Shown: positions 9,496 through 20,850, counted from the stretch's first letter. The stretch is 64,000 nt of DNA from Streptomyces sp. RPA4-2 (GCF_012273515.2 NZ_CP050975.2:8618001-8682000), one strand, 5' to 3'. Made by a program: numbers and translations. Notes: generated from the letters alone by a model not told the origin.

Positions 9496-11883
9496 ATGCC
9501 CGACTGGACCTGGGTGTACGAAGGCTACGAGCCCGCGCAGGAGCGGCTGCGCGAGGCGCTGTGCACTCTCGGAAACGGCTACTTCGCCACCCGGGGCGCG
9601 GCTCCCGAATGCGAGGCGGACCCCGTCCACTACCCGGGGACGTACGGGGCAGGCTGTTACAACCGCCTCACCTCGGACGTGGCCGGCCACCGGGTCGAGA
9701 ACGAGGACATGGTCAATCTCCCCAACTGGCTGCCACTTCGAGTGCGCACCGCCTCAGGGAACTGGCTCACACCCGACACCCACAAGGTTCTCGACCACCG
9801 CCAGAGCCTGGACCTGCGCGCGGGCACGCTGGAACGCACCCTGCGCTACGAGTACGTCGAGGACGGTGTGGGCCGGTACCTCGCCGTACGGCAGGTACGG
9901 CTGGTCCATATGGCCGATCCGCATCTGGCCGTGCTGCGCACGGAGTTGACGGCTCAGGGCTGGTCAGGGGAGATCGAGGTCGAGACGGCGCTCGACGGGA
10001 GAGTCGCCAACACCGGAGTGGAGAGGTACCGCTCCCTCGCCTCCCGACACCTCACGGACCTTCGGACCGGCACCGCGGCGCCGGACACGATCTGGCTGGA
10101 CTGCCGGACCAACACCTCCGACATCAGGATCGGCCTGGCGGCGTGCACGACCGCCGACGTACCCGTCCGGACCTTGGACGCACACGAAGACGCGTGGGCG
10201 GCTCAGCTGCTACGGCTCTCCCTGACCGACGGCCGGACGGTCACCGTGGACAAGACGGTCGCCCTGCACACCTCCCACGACCCGGCCATCAAGGACCCCG
10301 TGCACGCCGCTCTCGACCGGGTCGGCCGCGCTCCGGACTTCGAGACACTGTTGGACTCCCATCGCACGGCCTGGCAACAGCTCTGGCGCAACGCCGAGTT
10401 GGACGTGCCGAACAGTGCGGGCCCGGTGCTGCGGCTCCACCTCTTCCACCTGCTCCAGACGCTCTCCCCGCACACCGCGGAGTTGGATGTCGGCGTGCCG
10501 GCGCGTGGTCTGCACGGCGAGGCGTATCGCGGACACGTCTTCTGGGACGAGCTGTTCGTCCTGCCGTACCTCAACCTGCACTTCCCCGAGGTCTCCCGCG
10601 CTCTGCTCACCTACCGCCACCGCCGCCTCGAGCAGGCCTGCCGGGCCGCGGTCGACGCCGGTCACACCGGTGCGATGTACCCGTGGCAGAGCGGCAGCGA
10701 CGGCCGGGAGGAGACCCAGCAACTGCACCTCAACCCGCGCTCCGGCCGCTGGCTTCCCGACCACTCACGGCTGCAGCATCACGTCGGTTCGGCGATCGCG
10801 TACAACGTGTGGCAGTACTGCGAGGCGAGCGGCGACACCGAGTTCCTGCACACCAAGGGCGTCGAGATGCTCGTGCAGATCGCCCGCTTCTGGAGCGGCC
10901 TCGCGGCGTACGACGAGACGCTCGGCAGGTACCGGATCCGTGGCGTCGTCGGCCCCGACGAGTACCACGACGCCTACCCAGGCGCGGACCGGGCTGGACT
11001 CGACGACAACGCGTACACCAACGTCACCGCCGCCTGGGTGATCGCCCGCACCCTCGACGTTCTCTACGACCTGCCCGAACTATCGCGTCGGGACCTGTGC
11101 GAGCGCACCGGCCTCGACGCGGCGGAACTCGACCGCTGGCATGAGGTCTCCCGGAAGCTGTACGTGCCCTTCCACGCCGGGGTGGTCAGCCAGTTCGAGG
11201 GCTACGGAGCACTGCAGGAGCTGGACTGGGACGGCTACCGGACACGCTACGGCGACATCCGGCGGCTCGACCGGATCCTGGAGGCCGAGGGCGACAGCGT
11301 CAACCGCTACCAGGCGTCCAAGCAGGCGGACGTCCTGATGCTGGGCTACCTCTTCTCGCCCGCCGAACTCGGCGGGCTGTTCCGCAGGCTGGGGCATGAG
11401 GTGGACGACACTGTCTGGCGGCGCACCGTCGACCACTACCTGAGCCGCACGAGTCACGGCTCGACGCTGAGCAGCGTGGTGCACGGGTGGGTGCTGGCCA
11501 GGGCGCGGCGCGCGGAGGCGTGGGCGTTCGTACACGAGGCCCTGGCCGGGGACATCGCCGATCTTCAGGGCGGCACCACGGGGGAGGGCATCCACCTCGG
11601 TGCCATGGCCGGCACCCTTGATCTCGTCCAGCGTTGCCTGACCGGTCTGGAGACCCGGGGCGGCGTGCTGCGGTTCGATCCGGTGCCGCTGCCGGAGTTG
11701 TCCCAGTACGGCTTCGCGATCCGCTACCGCGGCCATCGTGGGGTTCAAGTGCGCCTGACTGCAGAAGAGTTGAAGATGTTTGTGCCCGCTTCCGACCAAG
11801 ATCCGATCGACATCGCCCTCGCTGACCGCACCGTGTCCGTGGCGCCCGGGGAATCCCGCACCCTCACCCTGCCGGACCGGTGA
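9496..11883 (+). CDS. GH65 family glycoside phosphorylase/hydrolase, 795 aa
   Basis: Glycoside hydrolase family 65: an N-terminal beta-sandwich (about 1-265), a linker, an (alpha/alpha)6 barrel (about 315-690) and a C-terminal beta-sheet domain. HVFWDELFVLPYL and the catalytic acid in GVVGPDEYHDAYPG (Glu of DEY) are intact, as is YQASKQADVLML, part of the phosphate/substrate site. Length matches maltose, trehalose or kojibiose phosphorylases; which disaccharide is used cannot be decided from the sequence. Start ATG 2 bp after the HAD stop with GAGGA upstream. It works with the HAD mutase in energy-saving sugar use, plausible under low oxygen. Confidence 0.93.
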   Translation: MPDWTWVYEGYEPAQERLREALCTLGNGYFATRGAAPECEADPVHYPGTYGAGCYNRLTSDVAGHRVENEDMVNLPNWLPLRVRTASGNWLTPDTHKVLDHRQSLDLRAGTLERTLRYEYVEDGVGRYLAVRQVRLVHMADPHLAVLRTELTAQGWSGEIEVETALDGRVANTGVERYRSLASRHLTDLRTGTAAPDTIWLDCRTNTSDIRIGLAACTTADVPVRTLDAHEDAWAAQLLRLSLTDGRTVTVDKTVALHTSHDPAIKDPVHAALDRVGRAPDFETLLDSHRTAWQQLWRNAELDVPNSAGPVLRLHLFHLLQTLSPHTAELDVGVPARGLHGEAYRGHVFWDELFVLPYLNLHFPEVSRALLTYRHRRLEQACRAAVDAGHTGAMYPWQSGSDGREETQQLHLNPRSGRWLPDHSRLQHHVGSAIAYNVWQYCEASGDTEFLHTKGVEMLVQIARFWSGLAAYDETLGRYRIRGVVGPDEYHDAYPGADRAGLDDNAYTNVTAAWVIARTLDVLYDLPELSRRDLCERTGLDAAELDRWHEVSRKLYVPFHAGVVSQFEGYGALQELDWDGYRTRYGDIRRLDRILEAEGDSVNRYQASKQADVLMLGYLFSPAELGGLFRRLGHEVDDTVWRRTVDHYLSRTSHGSTLSSVVHGWVLARARRAEAWAFVHEALAGDIADLQGGTTGEGIHLGAMAGTLDLVQRCLTGLETRGGVLRFDPVPLPELSQYGFAIRYRGHRGVQVRLTAEELKMFVPASDQDPIDIALADRTVSVAPGESRTLTLPDR

Positions 11884-11898
11884 CCGTACGGTCCCGTA

Positions 11899-12630
11899 TC
11901 AGCATGGAATCACGGCCACCGGGCACGCGGTGTGCTCCAGCACGTCCCGCTCCGTGGGACCGAGTGTCCGGCCCGCGCGGCCGACCACCAGGAGCGCCGC
12001 CGACGCCGACGCCCGGGCGAGGGCCGCCGCGAGACTCTGGAGGCGGACATCCTCGTAGATGTCGACGTGCGGGTACTTCTCCCGCCACGGCCGCAGCGCG
12101 TCCGACAGCAGCTGCACCTCCTGGTCTTCCCACGCGCCCCGGTCCTCCTCCGGAAGCGCGTACGGCATCCACCGCTCCGCGCAGGAGGGAAGCCGCCAGG
12201 CGTGCACGGCGTGCAGCCGGACACCGCGGCGTCGGGCGGCGTCGAAGGCGAAGTCCACGACGGCGCTGACCGGGTCGCGGGCGTCCACGCCCAGAACCAC
12301 CTCGCCCGTCCGCCACTCGCGGCCCGTACGACCCTGGCGGCCGTCCGGCACCAGTACCACCGGCAGGTCCGAGCGGGCCGCCACCTCCTGAGCCACGGAA
12401 TCCACGGCCGGCACCGGGACGCCGCCCTCGCCACGCAGCCCGAGAACGGCGCACGAGGCCCGCGAGTTCGGCGCGAGCAGCGCCGCGGCGACCCCTACGG
12501 CCTGCTCGACCCCCTCGATACGCACGACCCGCAACGGCAGCCCGCGCAGCCGCGCGTCTCCCGCCGCCCACTCGGCCGCCGCCCTGCTGGGCGCGGATGC
12601 GTCGACCCCGACAACGATCGGCTCGGTCAT
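11899..12630 (-). CDS. Universal stress protein, tandem USP domains, 243 aa
   Basis: Two shortened UspA domains: PIVVGVDASAPSRAAAEWA at the start, and a second beginning EVVLGVDARDPVSAVVDFAF and ending LLVVGRAGRTLGPTERDVLE then CPVAVIPC. It is shorter (243 aa) than the ~300-aa relatives. GGAGGGA stands 10 nt before the ATG at 12630, so that start is preferred over the ATG at 12648, which would place the ribosome site inside the gene. Convergent with the GH65 gene (15 bp apart) and divergent from the acetyl-CoA synthetase, with one DosR-like box in the shared upstream region. Confidence 0.9.
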   Translation of the reverse strand: MTEPIVVGVDASAPSRAAAEWAAGDARLRGLPLRVVRIEGVEQAVGVAAALLAPNSRASCAVLGLRGEGGVPVPAVDSVAQEVAARSDLPVVLVPDGRQGRTGREWRTGEVVLGVDARDPVSAVVDFAFDAARRRGVRLHAVHAWRLPSCAERWMPYALPEEDRGAWEDQEVQLLSDALRPWREKYPHVDIYEDVRLQSLAAALARASASAALLVVGRAGRTLGPTERDVLEHTACPVAVIPC

Positions 12631-12702
12631 GGCAGCAGTTCCCTCCATGCGTACGGGATTCCAAGGGTGTCCACCTTCCGCCGTGGACCGGCCCGCGAGA
12701 CA

Positions 12703-12717
12703 GGGGCCGACCGACCC
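12703..12717. promoter_or_regulatory. DosR/OsdR-like box
   Basis: GGGGCCGACCGACCC lies between the divergent USP (starts 12630) and acetyl-CoA synthetase (starts 12802) genes and could serve both. Confidence 0.5.
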
Positions 12718-12801
12718 ATGTGGAGCACCCGATCAGCCCCTGGGGCGGGGCCGCGCACCGCTGGATGCTCGAAGAGTCGAGAAGTTCTGAGGAGGTCCCA
12801 G

Positions 12802-15495
12802 ATGACGGACGACGAGCGCGATCGCCCCACCGTGCACGCCTTGCTCGCGGACGGCACCACCGTGTGCATACGGTCCCCACGGCCCGGCGACCACCAGCAG
12901 CTGCGAGGACTCTACGAGGAGATGTCCCCGGAGAACCTCCGGTTGCGGTTCTTCGCCGCCAGCCGCCGCTCCGCCGACCTGGCCGCGGACCGTGCCGCGG
13001 CGCCGGCCCGCCCCGGTTACCGGGCGCTGCTCGCCGAGACGCACGGCCGGGTGATCGGCCTGGCCGAGTACGAGACCGTCGACGACCCCGAGACGGCCGA
13101 GATGTCGATCGCCGTGGCCGACGGGCTGCATCACCGGGGTGTCGGTACCCTCCTGGTGGAACACCTCGTCTCCGCCGCGCGTGCCGACGGCGTCACCACG
13201 TTCACCGCCGACGCGCTGAGCGAGAACCACGAGGTGCTGCGGCTCTTCACCGACCTGGGCCTGCGCGCCGGACGCCGGTTCGAGGGTCCCGAGGTGCGCT
13301 GCACCATCGCGCTCGACGAGGACGACACCTACCTCGCGGCCGTCGAGGCCCGTGGCCGGGCCGCCGACGTCGTCAGCCTGGAACCGCTGCTGCGCCCCGA
13401 AGCGGTCGCCGTGGTCGGCGCCGGACGCAGGCCAGGATCGGTGGGGCGGGCCCTCCTGCACCATCTGCACGCGGGGGGCTTCACCCGACGACTCTTCGCG
13501 GTGAACCCCCACGTCTCCTCGATCCTCGGCGTGCCCTCCTACTCGTCGGTCAGCGCACTGCCCAAGGTCCCCGATCTCGCGGTCCTCGCGACACCCGCGG
13601 ACGCCCTGCCCGCCATGGCCGAAGAGTGCGGCAAGGCCGGGGTACGGGCACTACTCGTGGTGACGGACGGACTCAGCCCCGACCAGGCGGAAGCGCTCAT
13701 GACCGTGTGCCGCACCTACGGCATGCGTCTCGTCGGCCCCAACTGCCTGGGCATCTCCAACACCGACCCGAAGATCCACCTCGACGCCACCTTCGCGGCC
13801 GAACACCCGCGCCCCGGCACCGCGGGCATAGCCGTACAGTCGGGCGGCGTGGGCATCGCCCTGCTCGACGGGCTGTCCCGGCTCGGCATCGGCGTCTCGT
13901 CCTTCGTGTCGCTCGGCGACAAGTACGACGTCAGCGGCAACGACATGCTCCAGTGGTGGGAGAGCGACGGTTGCACCGACCTGGCCCTGCTGCACCTGGA
14001 GTCCTTCGGCAACCCGCGGGCGTTCTCCCGCACCGCCCGGCGTGTGACCCGCCGGATGCCCGTCCTGACGGTCGACGCGGGCCGTACCGAGGCCGGTCGC
14101 CGTGCCGCCGCCTCGCACACCGCGGCCGCCGCGACCCGGACCATGACCCGACAGGCACTGTTCGCCCAGGCAGGCATCACCGCAACCCGCTCGGTGGGCG
14201 AACTCATGGAAACCGCCGCGCTGTTGCACGCCCAGCCGCTTCCGACCGGGACCCGCGTGGCGATCGTCACCAACGCGGGCGGCGCGGGTGTCCTCGCGGC
14301 GGACGCCTGCGCCGAAGCAGGACTGTTCCTGCCCGCCCCCACCGCCGAGCTGATCGACGACCTGCTCGCCGCGCTCCCCGAAGGGGCGGCCGCGGGCAAC
14401 CCGGTCGACGCCACGGCGGCCGTCACGGAGGACCAGCTCAGGGACTGCGTGGACCGACTTCTGCGGTACCCGGGCATCGACGCCGTGCTCGTGGCCCTCG
14501 TCCCCACCGCGGTCGCCGTGGCGACCGGCGACTACCTCGTCCGAGCCCTCACCGACGGCCCTGGACAGCGGGAACGGCCCGTCGCCGTCGTACGCCTCGA
14601 GCAGGACCTGCCGGTCAAGCTGCTGCCCGCGCGGGAGGGCGGCGCCATCCCCTCGTACGCCGAACCGGTCGCGGCGGCCCGGGCGCTGGCGCACGCCGCC
14701 CGCCGCACGGCCTGGCTGCAGCGGCCCGCGGGCTCGATCCCCGAGCTGGACGAGGTGGACCCGGCCCGGGCGCAAGCGGTCGCCGAGACCTACCTCGCCA
14801 CCCATCCGGACGGCGGCTGGCTCGACCCGCGCACCTGCGCGGAACTCCTCGCCTGCTACGGCATTCCGCAACTTCCGTGGGCCTGGGCCGAGACCGAGGA
14901 CGACGCCGTCATCGCCGCCGAGCGGCTCCGCGGTGCCGACGGCCGCGTGGTCATGAAGGCCCAGTGGCCCGGCCTGGTCCACAAGACCGAACAGCACGCA
15001 GTCCATCTCGACATCGAGGGCGACTCCCAAGTACGCGCCGCCTTCCGGGACTTCGAGACCCGGTTCGCCGGACTCATGACCGGAGTCGTCGTCCAGCCGC
15101 TCGCCGCGCGCGGCACCGAACTGTTCGCGGGCGTGACGCAGGACGACGTCTTCGGCCCGCTGGTGCTGTTCGGGCTCGGCGGCACGGCGACCGAGGTGCT
15201 GGCCGACCACGCCGCCCGCCTCGCACCGCTGACCGACCACGACGTACACGACCTGATCACCGCGCCGCGCTGTGCGCCCCTGCTGCTGGGCACGCACGGC
15301 AGCCGGCCGGCTGATCTCCAAGGCCTCGAACAGCTTCTGCTGCGGTTGTCCCGCATGGCGAGCGACCTGCCGCAGCTCGCCGAGGCCGACTTCAACCCCG
15401 TCCTGGCGACACCCGCCGCGGTCACCGTGCTCGACGCACGCGTCCGCCTGCTGCCGCGCCGCGCCCAGGACCCCTATCTGCGCCGACTGCGCTGA
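12802..15495 (+). CDS. GNAT - acetyl-CoA synthetase (ADP-forming) fusion, 897 aa
   Basis: Protein of the Pat/AcdAB-like type. An N-terminal GNAT domain (about 20-170; EMSIAVADGLHHRGVGTLLV is the acetyl-CoA loop) is followed by the CoA-binding domain (VAVVGAGRRPGSVG), the succinyl-CoA-ligase-like domain (LVGPNCLGI, IAVQSGGVG) with the phospho-histidine region AASHTAAAA, and a C-terminal ATP-grasp domain (VMKAQWPGLVHKTE). ATG at 12802 follows GAGGAGG. Possible roles are ADP-forming acetyl-CoA/acetate interconversion, protein acetylation, or both; the fusion does not settle this. The consensus after the His is usually SHTG and here it is SHTA. In hypoxia islands such enzymes would give substrate-level ATP, an inference. 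Confidence 0.9.
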   Translation: MTDDERDRPTVHALLADGTTVCIRSPRPGDHQQLRGLYEEMSPENLRLRFFAASRRSADLAADRAAAPARPGYRALLAETHGRVIGLAEYETVDDPETAEMSIAVADGLHHRGVGTLLVEHLVSAARADGVTTFTADALSENHEVLRLFTDLGLRAGRRFEGPEVRCTIALDEDDTYLAAVEARGRAADVVSLEPLLRPEAVAVVGAGRRPGSVGRALLHHLHAGGFTRRLFAVNPHVSSILGVPSYSSVSALPKVPDLAVLATPADALPAMAEECGKAGVRALLVVTDGLSPDQAEALMTVCRTYGMRLVGPNCLGISNTDPKIHLDATFAAEHPRPGTAGIAVQSGGVGIALLDGLSRLGIGVSSFVSLGDKYDVSGNDMLQWWESDGCTDLALLHLESFGNPRAFSRTARRVTRRMPVLTVDAGRTEAGRRAAASHTAAAATRTMTRQALFAQAGITATRSVGELMETAALLHAQPLPTGTRVAIVTNAGGAGVLAADACAEAGLFLPAPTAELIDDLLAALPEGAAAGNPVDATAAVTEDQLRDCVDRLLRYPGIDAVLVALVPTAVAVATGDYLVRALTDGPGQRERPVAVVRLEQDLPVKLLPAREGGAIPSYAEPVAAARALAHAARRTAWLQRPAGSIPELDEVDPARAQAVAETYLATHPDGGWLDPRTCAELLACYGIPQLPWAWAETEDDAVIAAERLRGADGRVVMKAQWPGLVHKTEQHAVHLDIEGDSQVRAAFRDFETRFAGLMTGVVVQPLAARGTELFAGVTQDDVFGPLVLFGLGGTATEVLADHAARLAPLTDHDVHDLITAPRCAPLLLGTHGSRPADLQGLEQLLLRLSRMASDLPQLAEADFNPVLATPAAVTVLDARVRLLPRRAQDPYLRRLR

Positions 15496-15507
15496 GGAGG
15501 AACAGAG

Positions 15508-16238
15508 ATGAGGCAGAACAAGGTCGGATCGGTGATGGCCACGGAGGTCGTCACGGCCCGTACGGCACGCCCTTCAAGGAAGTGGCCCGGCTGCTCCATG
15601 AGCACCGCATCAGCGGATTGCCGGTGATCGACGAGGACGACAAGGTCCTCGGCGTGATCTCCGAGACCGACCTCATGGTCCGGCAGGCGGCCATCCCGGA
15701 CCCCTACGCAACACCCCGCCGCTTCCGGTTCACGGGGCTGACCCGCGGCGCCCGACGACAGGCCGCCAAGGGGCACGCCCGCACGGCCGAACAGCTGATG
15801 TCGGTTCCACCGGTCACCGTGCACGCCGACGACACCATCGCCGAAGCCGCCCGGACCATGGCGCGCAGCCGTGTGGAGCGGCTGCCGGTGGTGGACGACG
15901 AGGACCGGGTGGTCGGCATCGTCACCCGCCGCGACCTGATCCAGGTCTTCCTGCAGCCGGACGACGTGATCCGCCGCGAGGTGATCGACGAGGTGCTGGT
16001 CCGCGCGCTGTGGATGACTCCCTCGACCGTCGAGGTCGGAGTACACGAGGGCGTCGTCACCCTCGACGGCCAGGTGGAGCGCCGGAGCGAGGCAGAGATC
16101 GCCGTCTCCATGACCGACCGGATCGACGGCGTGGTCGCGGTGCTCGACAAGCTCACCTACCGGATGGACGACTCGCACGTGCGACCGGACGAGCCGGCCC
16201 TGCACGGTGTCACCGAGACATGGCTGCGCAAGCTGTGA
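15508..16238 (+). pseudogene. CBS-pair plus BON domain protein, one frameshift
   Basis: ATG at 15508 (GAGGAGGA upstream, 12 bp after the synthetase stop) gives KVGSVMATEVVTAR, then loses one base near 15560. The correct frame continues PFKEVARLLHEHRISGLPVI and runs to 16238. Two CBS motifs (HRISGLPVIDEDDKVLGVIS and VERLPVVDDEDRVVGIVT) and a BON domain (VEVGVHEGVVTLDGQVERR) are present. CBS pairs bind adenine nucleotides; such proteins are common in Streptomyces stress islands. A missing G in CCCG(G)TACGG would explain the shift, so this may be a sequencing error and the gene may be intact in reality. Confidence 0.85.
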
Positions 16239-16269
16239 TGCACACGGCGAGAAGGGGGGTAGCGACATG

Positions 16270-16753
16270 ATGAGCAAGGTGCTCGTCGCCTACGGGACGA
16301 CGAACGGATCGACCGCGCGGATAGCCGAGGCGATCGCCGAAGTCCTGCGGAAGAAGGGTCTGTCCACCGAGGCGGTGCCCGCGCGGGCGGTGAAGAACGT
16401 CGACTCGTACGACGCCGTGGTCGTGGGCGGCGGCCTGTATGGCGGGCGCTGGCACAAGGACGCCCGCCGCTTCGTCCGTCGGTACGGCCGTGCGCTCGCG
16501 GGGCGCCCGCTGTGGTTGTTCAGATATCGGCCACGTACAGGGACATCCCGCCTGTGTCCGGCGGGTCATGACCCGGCTGGATGCCCGTGAACACGTCACG
16601 TTCGGGGGCTGTCTGGTGGACGGCGCCAAAGGATTCGTCGCCCGGAAGATCGTTTCCTCGGGGAAGGGAGGGGACTTCCGCGACTTCGAGCGGATCGAGA
16701 CGTGGGCAACACGCATGGGCGCCGAGCTGTTGTCCGTGGCACATACGGGTTGA
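16270..16753 (+). pseudogene. Flavodoxin-like protein, internally disrupted
   Basis: It begins MMSKVLVAYGTTNGSTARIA, a flavodoxin FMN-binding loop, and continues to VVVGGGLYGGRWHKDARRFV. After LAGRPLWLF (about 16520) the frame breaks. The C-terminal part resumes in another frame as RRVMTRLDAREHVTFGG and DFRDFERIETWATRMGAEL to a stop at 16753. The middle (about 10-15 residues) is also altered, so more than one base change is needed. The family resembles menaquinone-dependent protoporphyrinogen oxidase (HemG)-type flavodoxins seen beside USP genes in Streptomyces. Not functional as read. Confidence 0.8.
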
Positions 16754-16969
16754 AGCAGCGTCAGCCCGTGCCGCGGTGGAATGGGATGCAACCGGAACCG
16801 TTCGATCGCACCCCATTCTGCTGCCGGAGCGCGGTGTGACCGGAAGCGGCCCCCGCGACGCCTGCCCTGCTGAACTCCCTTCAGGATTCACGGCGTCGGG
16901 CAGTGCCTGGTGATGCCCAAGCCTCCCAAGCAGTACGGTGAGCGCAGGCGAACTGGTGCGCGGTCTTGA

Positions 16970-18758
<1,789 letters not shown>

Positions 18759-18858
18759 GGCAGCCGGTGACCTTTCTGTGCGTACGGTGCCCGTCGGCTG
18801 CTGGTGACTGAGGCCGGTGGCGCAGGCCACCGCGTCCGCGACAGGAAACTCGCCGGGG

Positions 18859-19560
18859 TCAGCGAGTCTTGCGCTCGGCGGTGTCTGGGTTCTCCAGGTG
18901 GCTGGCCAGGACCGCCGCCTGCACACGCCGCTGGACACCGAGTTTGGCCAGCAGCCGGGAGATGTGGTTCTTCACCGTCTTCTCGGACAGGTACAGCTTC
19001 TTGCCGATCTCCCGGTTGGTGAGCCCGTCCCCGATGAGCGCGAGGATGTCGCGCTCGCGGGGCGAGAGGCCGGCGAGCTCGGGAGCGAGGGCCGGCTCCC
19101 CGGCCGGGTCGGCGCGCAGCGACCGCATCAGCCGGGCGGTCGTGGTCGGATCCAGCATCGACTGGCCCGAGGCGACCGTGCGCACCGCCGAGACCAGGTC
19201 GGAGCCCTTGATCTGCTTGAGCACATAGCCCGCGGCCCCGGCCATGATCGCGTCGAGCAGCGCCTCCTCGTCGTCGAAGGACGTCAGCATCAGACAGGCC
19301 AGATCCGGCATCTGACTGCGCAGCTCGCGGCAGACGCCGATCCCGTCGCCGTCCGGCAGGCGTACGTCGAGCACGGCCACGTGCGGGCGCAGCGCCGGGC
19401 CGCGCACCAGCGCCTGTTCGACGCTGCCCGCGTCGCCGACCACCGAGATGTCCGGCTCGGTGTCCAGCAGATCGGTCAGGCCGCGGCGTACGACCTCGTG
19501 GTCGTCCAGCAGAAAGACCCGGATCGGGTTCTCTTCCGTGAAGGCACGCGCCTCGGCCAT
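18859..19560 (-). CDS. osdR: NarL/LuxR-type response regulator, DevR/OsdR-like, 233 aa
   Basis: Receiver domain at residues 12-130: acidic pair DD at 19-20, phospho-acceptor Asp65 in VAVLDVRLPDGDG, Thr/Ser in MLTSFDD and Lys in YVLKQIKG, the last being a DevR/DosR feature. The LuxR HTH at about 165-222 (LSPRERDILALIGDGLTNRE, then KTVKNHISRLL) closely matches DevR. It is the likely partner of the convergent GAF kinase and the likely reader of the GGGnCCGAnCGGCCC boxes scattered from 5.3 to 27.7 kb. A box lies 90 bp upstream of its own start, suggesting autoregulation. The gene is intact, unlike its kinase. Confidence 0.93.
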   Translation of the reverse strand: MAEARAFTEENPIRVFLLDDHEVVRRGLTDLLDTEPDISVVGDAGSVEQALVRGPALRPHVAVLDVRLPDGDGIGVCRELRSQMPDLACLMLTSFDDEEALLDAIMAGAAGYVLKQIKGSDLVSAVRTVASGQSMLDPTTTARLMRSLRADPAGEPALAPELAGLSPRERDILALIGDGLTNREIGKKLYLSEKTVKNHISRLLAKLGVQRRVQAAVLASHLENPDTAERKTR

Positions 19561-19648
19561 GACGACCCCTTGTTCGGTTTCAGCGGTGGACTGCGGACCA
19601 CGCGTGGGTTTGAAGGACGATCGTCACGCTCCGGAGCCGAACGCACTA

Positions 19649-19663
19649 GAGCCGACCGGCCCC
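19649..19663. promoter_or_regulatory. DosR/OsdR-like box upstream of the response regulator
   Basis: GAGCCGACCGGCCCC, centred about 95 bp upstream of the response regulator start (19560). Confidence 0.5.
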
Positions 19664-19694
19664 ATGTGAGCGCGGTCTTGGAATCGACCGGCGC

Positions 19695-20357
19695 TCACCG
19701 CTCCAGCTGCCCGGCCGGTCCCCTGAGCTCGAACTCGACGTCCACCACACCTTCGACGGCCCGCACCAGGCGTGCGGCCACAGGTACCAACGAGGTGTCC
19801 CGGACACGCCCGGCGAGCGTGACGATCCCGTCGTGGACGTTCACCCGCACCGGTGACAACGGCGCACGGAACAGGTACGACACCACTTCGCGGCGGACCT
19901 CCTCGGCGATCTCCTCGTCGTCGCGCAGGAATACCTTGAGGAGATCGCCGCGACTGACGACGCCTTTCAGCAGGCCCACGTCGTCGACGACGGGCAGCCG
20001 CTTGACCTTGGCGTGCGCCATGATCCGGGCGGCTTGCGCGAGGGTCGCGTTCGCCCGGACGGTGACGGCCGGGGCCGTCATGAGCTCCTCCGCAGTCACG
20101 GCGCCGGCCTTGGCGAGATCGGAGAGCCGCTGCAGCTGCGTGAATCGGTCCGGATCGCGGTCGCGGAACTCCTCCTTGGGAAGGAGATCAGCTTCGGAAA
20201 CCACGCCGATCACCCGGCCCTCGCCTTCCAGGACGGGCAGAGCGCTGACGTTCCACTGCTCCATCAGTTCGACGATCTCCTTGAAGTTGGCCCTGCGGCC
20301 GATGGAAGCGACCGTGTGGGTCATCACGTCGCTGACGATGTGCGGGCTACCGTGCAC
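19695..20357 (-). CDS. CBS-pair plus BON domain protein, 220 aa
   Basis: Two CBS motifs (ELMEQWNVSALPVLEGEGRV and MAHAKVKRLPVVDDVGLLKG) followed by a BON domain (VRVNVHDGIVTLAGRVRD). It has the same architecture as the frameshifted gene at 15508 and is diverged in sequence. I chose the GTG at 20357 because GAGGAG lies 5 nt upstream; the ATG at 20396 would have no ribosome site. CBS domains sense AMP/ATP-type ligands, so an energy-sensing role is likely but the target is unknown. The upstream neighbour on the same strand is the cNMP-binding protein, so the two may be co-transcribed. Confidence 0.9.
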   Translation of the reverse strand: MHGSPHIVSDVMTHTVASIGRRANFKEIVELMEQWNVSALPVLEGEGRVIGVVSEADLLPKEEFRDRDPDRFTQLQRLSDLAKAGAVTAEELMTAPAVTVRANATLAQAARIMAHAKVKRLPVVDDVGLLKGVVSRGDLLKVFLRDDEEIAEEVRREVVSYLFRAPLSPVRVNVHDGIVTLAGRVRDTSLVPVAARLVRAVEGVVDVEFELRGPAGQLER

Positions 20358-20385
20358 GGTGACTCCTCGGTGGATTCCGATGTGG

Positions 20386-20850
20386 TCAGCGATCAACTCC
20401 GCTGCCGTATGGGGCGTACAGGTCCAGCAGCCGTTTCCTGGCCGAGCGCAGACGGCGTCCGACGGTGTCTCCCACCCACTGGCCCACTGCCATGCCCAGG
20501 GCCGGATCGGCCTGACACATGGCCCTTACCACGTCGGCATTGAACTCGTAGGCGCGCACCGGGCTCGTCGCCTCGGCGCCCATGTGCCAGTTGTGCGGTG
20601 CGAACAACCAGGACCAGCCCACGAGTTCGTTGTGTCCAAGAGTCTCGATGACGGCCGCCCGGCGGCCGGGCACTCGCATGTCGAGGGCCACCGTGCCGCT
20701 ACGGATGATCCAGAACCGGTCCGCGCGATGTCCCTCCTCGAACAGGCGGGTTCCCTGAGGGAAGGACACTTCCCGGGCGATCTCCATGAGCCGCTCGGCG
20801 CACTCGGCCGGCAACGCGCGCAGCATGCTGGAAGTGGGGGAAGCGTTCAT
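20386..20850 (-). CDS. Cyclic nucleotide-binding domain protein, no HTH, 154 aa
   Basis: Single Crp-type cNMP-binding domain, about residues 5-125: FPQGTRLFEEGHRADRFWII, SGTVALDM and the phosphate-binding-cassette region IETLGHNELVGWSWLFAPH. The C-terminus is a long helix (ADPALGMAVGQWVGDTVGRR) that stops before any helix-turn-helix, so it is not a DNA-binding Crp/Fnr as encoded. Relatives of this size occur beside USP and CBS genes in Streptomyces. Start ATG 20850 with an AGGA-type site. A strong DosR-like box sits 70-85 bp upstream. Ligand unknown. Confidence 0.87.
   Translation of the reverse strand: MNASPTSSMLRALPAECAERLMEIAREVSFPQGTRLFEEGHRADRFWIIRSGTVALDMRVPGRRAAVIETLGHNELVGWSWLFAPHNWHMGAEATSPVRAYEFNADVVRAMCQADPALGMAVGQWVGDTVGRRLRSARKRLLDLYAPYGSGVDR

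Noticed and set aside
13651..15321. 556-aa minus-strand open frame opposite the acetyl-CoA synthetase
   Set aside because: Composition is that of the reverse of a high-GC gene; no start site or family signal, while the plus strand has a complete multidomain protein.
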